A stretch of DNA of 64,000 nt, taken from the NCBI GenBank assembly GCA_007922195.1, contig ML681997.1, positions 13,516,912-13,580,911 of the forward strand, in the 5' to 3' direction. Both the position numbers and the translations under genes were made by a program. Numbering within the stretch: the stretch's first letter is position 1; each line of letters starts with the position of its first letter. The DNA comes from Podocnemis expansa. Its lineage: Eukaryota > Chordata > Testudines > Podocnemididae. A model generated the notes under the pieces. The model saw only the letters and a program-made list of their open reading frames with translations. It was not told where the DNA came from and did not search any database. Positions 54,536 to 64,000 of the stretch are shown one piece after another.

Positions 54536-56546
54536 GGATCAGATGGAATCTGAGGTGACTTTTGAAACCTAATTGCCATGTGTCAAGAGCCTTATCACTA
54601 TTTATGATATTAACTAAGGACAGTGAAGTACTTCAAAAGGATACACTGGAACAAACAGATGACATTAATATAACAGACAGCCAGAGATACTTAAAGGCCA
54701 AGATCTTGGTTATTCTGAAAAGTAAATTTTACTTTCATTATCAATGCTCACATGAAGTCCAGTATAGTTCTCCAATCTCCACAGACGTGAATGAGCCATG
54801 TTCTCTGTTGGATACACTGGTAGCAAAATTGCACTATGTCTCCCACCCCAACCAATATCCTGCACACTTGTAAGACATAATAGTAGTGCAGCCAACCAGC
54901 AAGCTCTTCCTTTGAGACTGCTCCTGTTGAAATCAATGGAAAACTCTTACACACAGCACTGGAAGCAGAATCTTGCCATTTGCTAATATACTAAACTCTG
55001 TGTGAGCAGCTCCATTATTTAATTATACATCTGTAATTGACACTTCAGCAAAATCCTAGGAAAAAAGGTCAATTAACTAACTGACCCAATTACAAAAACT
55101 CTGCCCCCCCCCCACATGAAGTCAGCACATAAATAGCAATTAAGCTTGGCAAGTATTTTCATTAGCAAAATTATACACCATATAAGCAGAGTAAATTGCG
55201 CTACGTGCTTATCTCCATCAATAAGTGTATTTCCCACAACTACACACATTTTCTTTTCCTGATCGCTGGTTGGTGAGTGTTTTTGTTTTTTTGTTTTTTG
55301 TGTGTGAACAGGAATTAATGCAACAGGGACAGATTCCAATTTGCAGACAGACAGACTACCCAAAAAGCAACTCAACTGCCCTTAAACACAAAAAAAACCC
55401 AAACCCAAGCATGAATTGTTTAGAATCTTGCAGCTCACTTGACAGATGGGATAGAAAAAGTTTTTTTTGTTTTTGTTTTTTTACAGGATACTGCTCAATG
55501 CCATTGCAAAACAACCCTTAGAAAAGAGTCAGATCAGTGTTGCACTATAACACAAGCTGCTTTACCCTGCTGAGTTGGTTCTTACAAATACAACAGGATG
55601 GCGTGTGTTTATGCATAACGGAACACACAAATGTCGTGATGCTATCCGTAAAGGCAGAGCTGCATTTAAGCCATTATTTTGAGTGCTGTAGAGTGAATAC
55701 TAGTTCACAACAATTGTGTAATTAAATTGATTATATGAACCAATGCAACTTAATGTTTTTCTTAGCATTTGGCCAATCACAGACAACTTGCTCTTTTGTC
55801 CATTCAAGGGACTCTGCAGCTCAATATGAAAGATCATTATTATTATTATTATTTTTTCAAAACAATGCATACGGACACCAAAAACAAGAATTTGACAAGC
55901 TTGACTATAAAAACTGATCTTCTCATTTGAGGCTTATTTACATCTGTATATGTGATGCTTTGTGCCTGAAATACATTCAGAATCCATAACTACAGTATAA
56001 ATTTTACACTTGTTACATATACTTGATTTGACACCTTCCCAATGGAAAACCAGTGGTTTTGGATTGAAAGCGTGATGCACATAGATTCAAAGTGATTTTT
56101 TTTTTTTGTGCAAACACTGAAAACAATTTTCATACAACTAGAACAGAGCTTCTTATAGAAACCCACTATATTGCACCATTATACTGCTAGGTATGCAAGC
56201 TGATTCCAACAAAATTGTAATGCTCTGTTGTTAAAAATCAGTCAAAAATGTAGTGCCACTCAAAAAAAAGTACACTTTTTCTTTTTAAACAGAGCCTTGT
56301 TACAGCTGAAGTACCAGGAACTGAGAAGCATAAAACAGGCTAATGCAAGAACACTTTAGAGCATCGGCAGTAGCAAATGCAAGATATACAGAGACAGTTT
56401 CTTATGGCACACTGGAAGAATTTAAGTGAGTCATTTTCTAAAAATCAGAGTTTGCCTCTATGCTGAACATGTGCTGCTCCACAGTGCCAGTCTTGTTTAA
56501 AAGGCACCCAGACGTACCATTAATTCACACAGCATAGATTTGTATT

Positions 56547-56590
56547 TGTGTGTGTGTGTGCGCGTGTGTGCGCGTGCGCGCATGCGCGTA
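56547..56590. repeat. Alternating purine-pyrimidine tract (TG/CG)
   Basis: A TG run passing into CGCGTGTGTG, CGCGTGCGCG and CATGCGCG. Alternation over about 40 bp, the best Z-DNA-prone stretch of the window. It lies 110-150 nt after the CEP170B stop codon. Confidence 0.9.
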
Positions 56591-56698
56591 ATGTGTTAGC
56601 AATTTAAACAACTGCCTCATACGAACTGTCCACAACCTCTCGGACACAAAACTAACACCACAGTAAATTACAGTATGACAGCAATATAAAATATTGCA

Positions 56699-63591
<6,893 letters not shown>

Positions 63592-64000
63592 CTGTGTTAA
63601 AACAGAAACAAACAAGACAGAGATCAATGCTGACCACATGACTCTGACTGGAGTTATCAAAGGAAGCACACACACAAAATAAAACCGTAATAAAAGTGGC
63701 ATTCAAAAAAGCGCATTCCAGAGGACAAACACTAAAAACACCAACATGCTTCTATGAAAAATTGCCAAATACACTGACAGAGATTGTGGCAGATGGAGAA
63801 TTTGTTCACACACCAATTTCTCAGAGCTGATCGTTGCACTTCCTGATTACATTTAAAAGGAAGGAATGCTGTGATATGGGCTATCCTAATGAAATCAGAC
63901 AAGCTAAGCAAAAGAGATCATGGAACTGTGAAGAGAGTCCAGTGGGGTTTTGGTTGATGAGAGCACACAATTTTTACAAGGAAAATGAAGGAAAACTGGA
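63592..64000. other. CEP170B intron, nothing recognised
   Basis: Unique-looking sequence to the right edge. Confidence 0.4.

Larger units (their letters stand above)
52280..56698 (-). other. CEP170B: CEP170B long 3' UTR
   Basis: AT-rich, largely repeat-free sequence from the stop codon to the signal at 52301, about 4.4 kb. It carries three insertions (53265, 54077, 54290) and a purine-pyrimidine tract near the stop. The length is inferred; an earlier poly(A) site is possible. Confidence 0.5.

Overview
The window is a piece of a vertebrate genome, most likely a cryptodiran turtle. Coding sequence is split into short GT-AG exons in long AT-rich introns. The repeats are sauropsid in type: CR1 LINEs ending in ATTCTATG repeats, tRNA-headed SINEs with a CR1-like tail (the arrangement known for the tortoise Pol III SINE), Penelope-like elements, and a dense crop of hAT and Harbinger-like MITEs. 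The species is an inference from repeat types; no marker gene fixes it.

Three protein-coding genes are present in the order AHNAK2 (+), PLD4 (-), CEP170B (-). This is the mirror image of the human 14q32 order CEP170B-PLD4-AHNAK2, so synteny supports the three names independently of the protein matches. AHNAK2 (1-4047) is the 3' part of the giant last exon. PLD4 (18440-44193) can be assembled as eleven exons in perfect phase agreement, giving about 516 codons with both HKD catalytic motifs; its first exon (44191 upwards) appears to contribute only the ATG. CEP170B enters from the right edge: six C-terminal exons (63591 down to 56699), then a long 3' UTR that probably ends near 52280.

Layout: 1-5.9 kb AHNAK2 end and 3' UTR; 5.9-18 kb intergenic, filled with hAT MITEs, an LTR-like repeat, a decayed CR1 and an L3-like LINE; 18.2-44.4 kb PLD4, whose introns hold most of the mobile elements, including an old near-full-length L3-like LINE (38.8-43.5 kb), an inverted pair of Penelope-like elements with GIY-YIG endonuclease remnants (36.1-37.3 kb) and nested hAT copies; 44.4-52.3 kb intergenic; 52.3-64 kb CEP170B, with a young CR1 carrying a 726-codon open reverse-transcriptase frame antisense in an intron.

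The most interesting non-genic signals are: (1) a hammerhead-ribozyme-like core (CTGATGA, a 5-6 bp hairpin, then GAAA or a CpG-decayed AAAA) recurring in Penelope-derived repeats; (2) at least eleven hAT-type elements with visible terminal inverted repeats and matching 8-bp target duplications, including a tandem dimer inside one duplication and a 33-bp element that is little more than its two ends; (3) a perfect 30-bp inverted repeat at 17358-17439; (4) a probable GC-AG intron in CEP170B. No bacterial-style system, CRISPR array or convincing new protein family was found.
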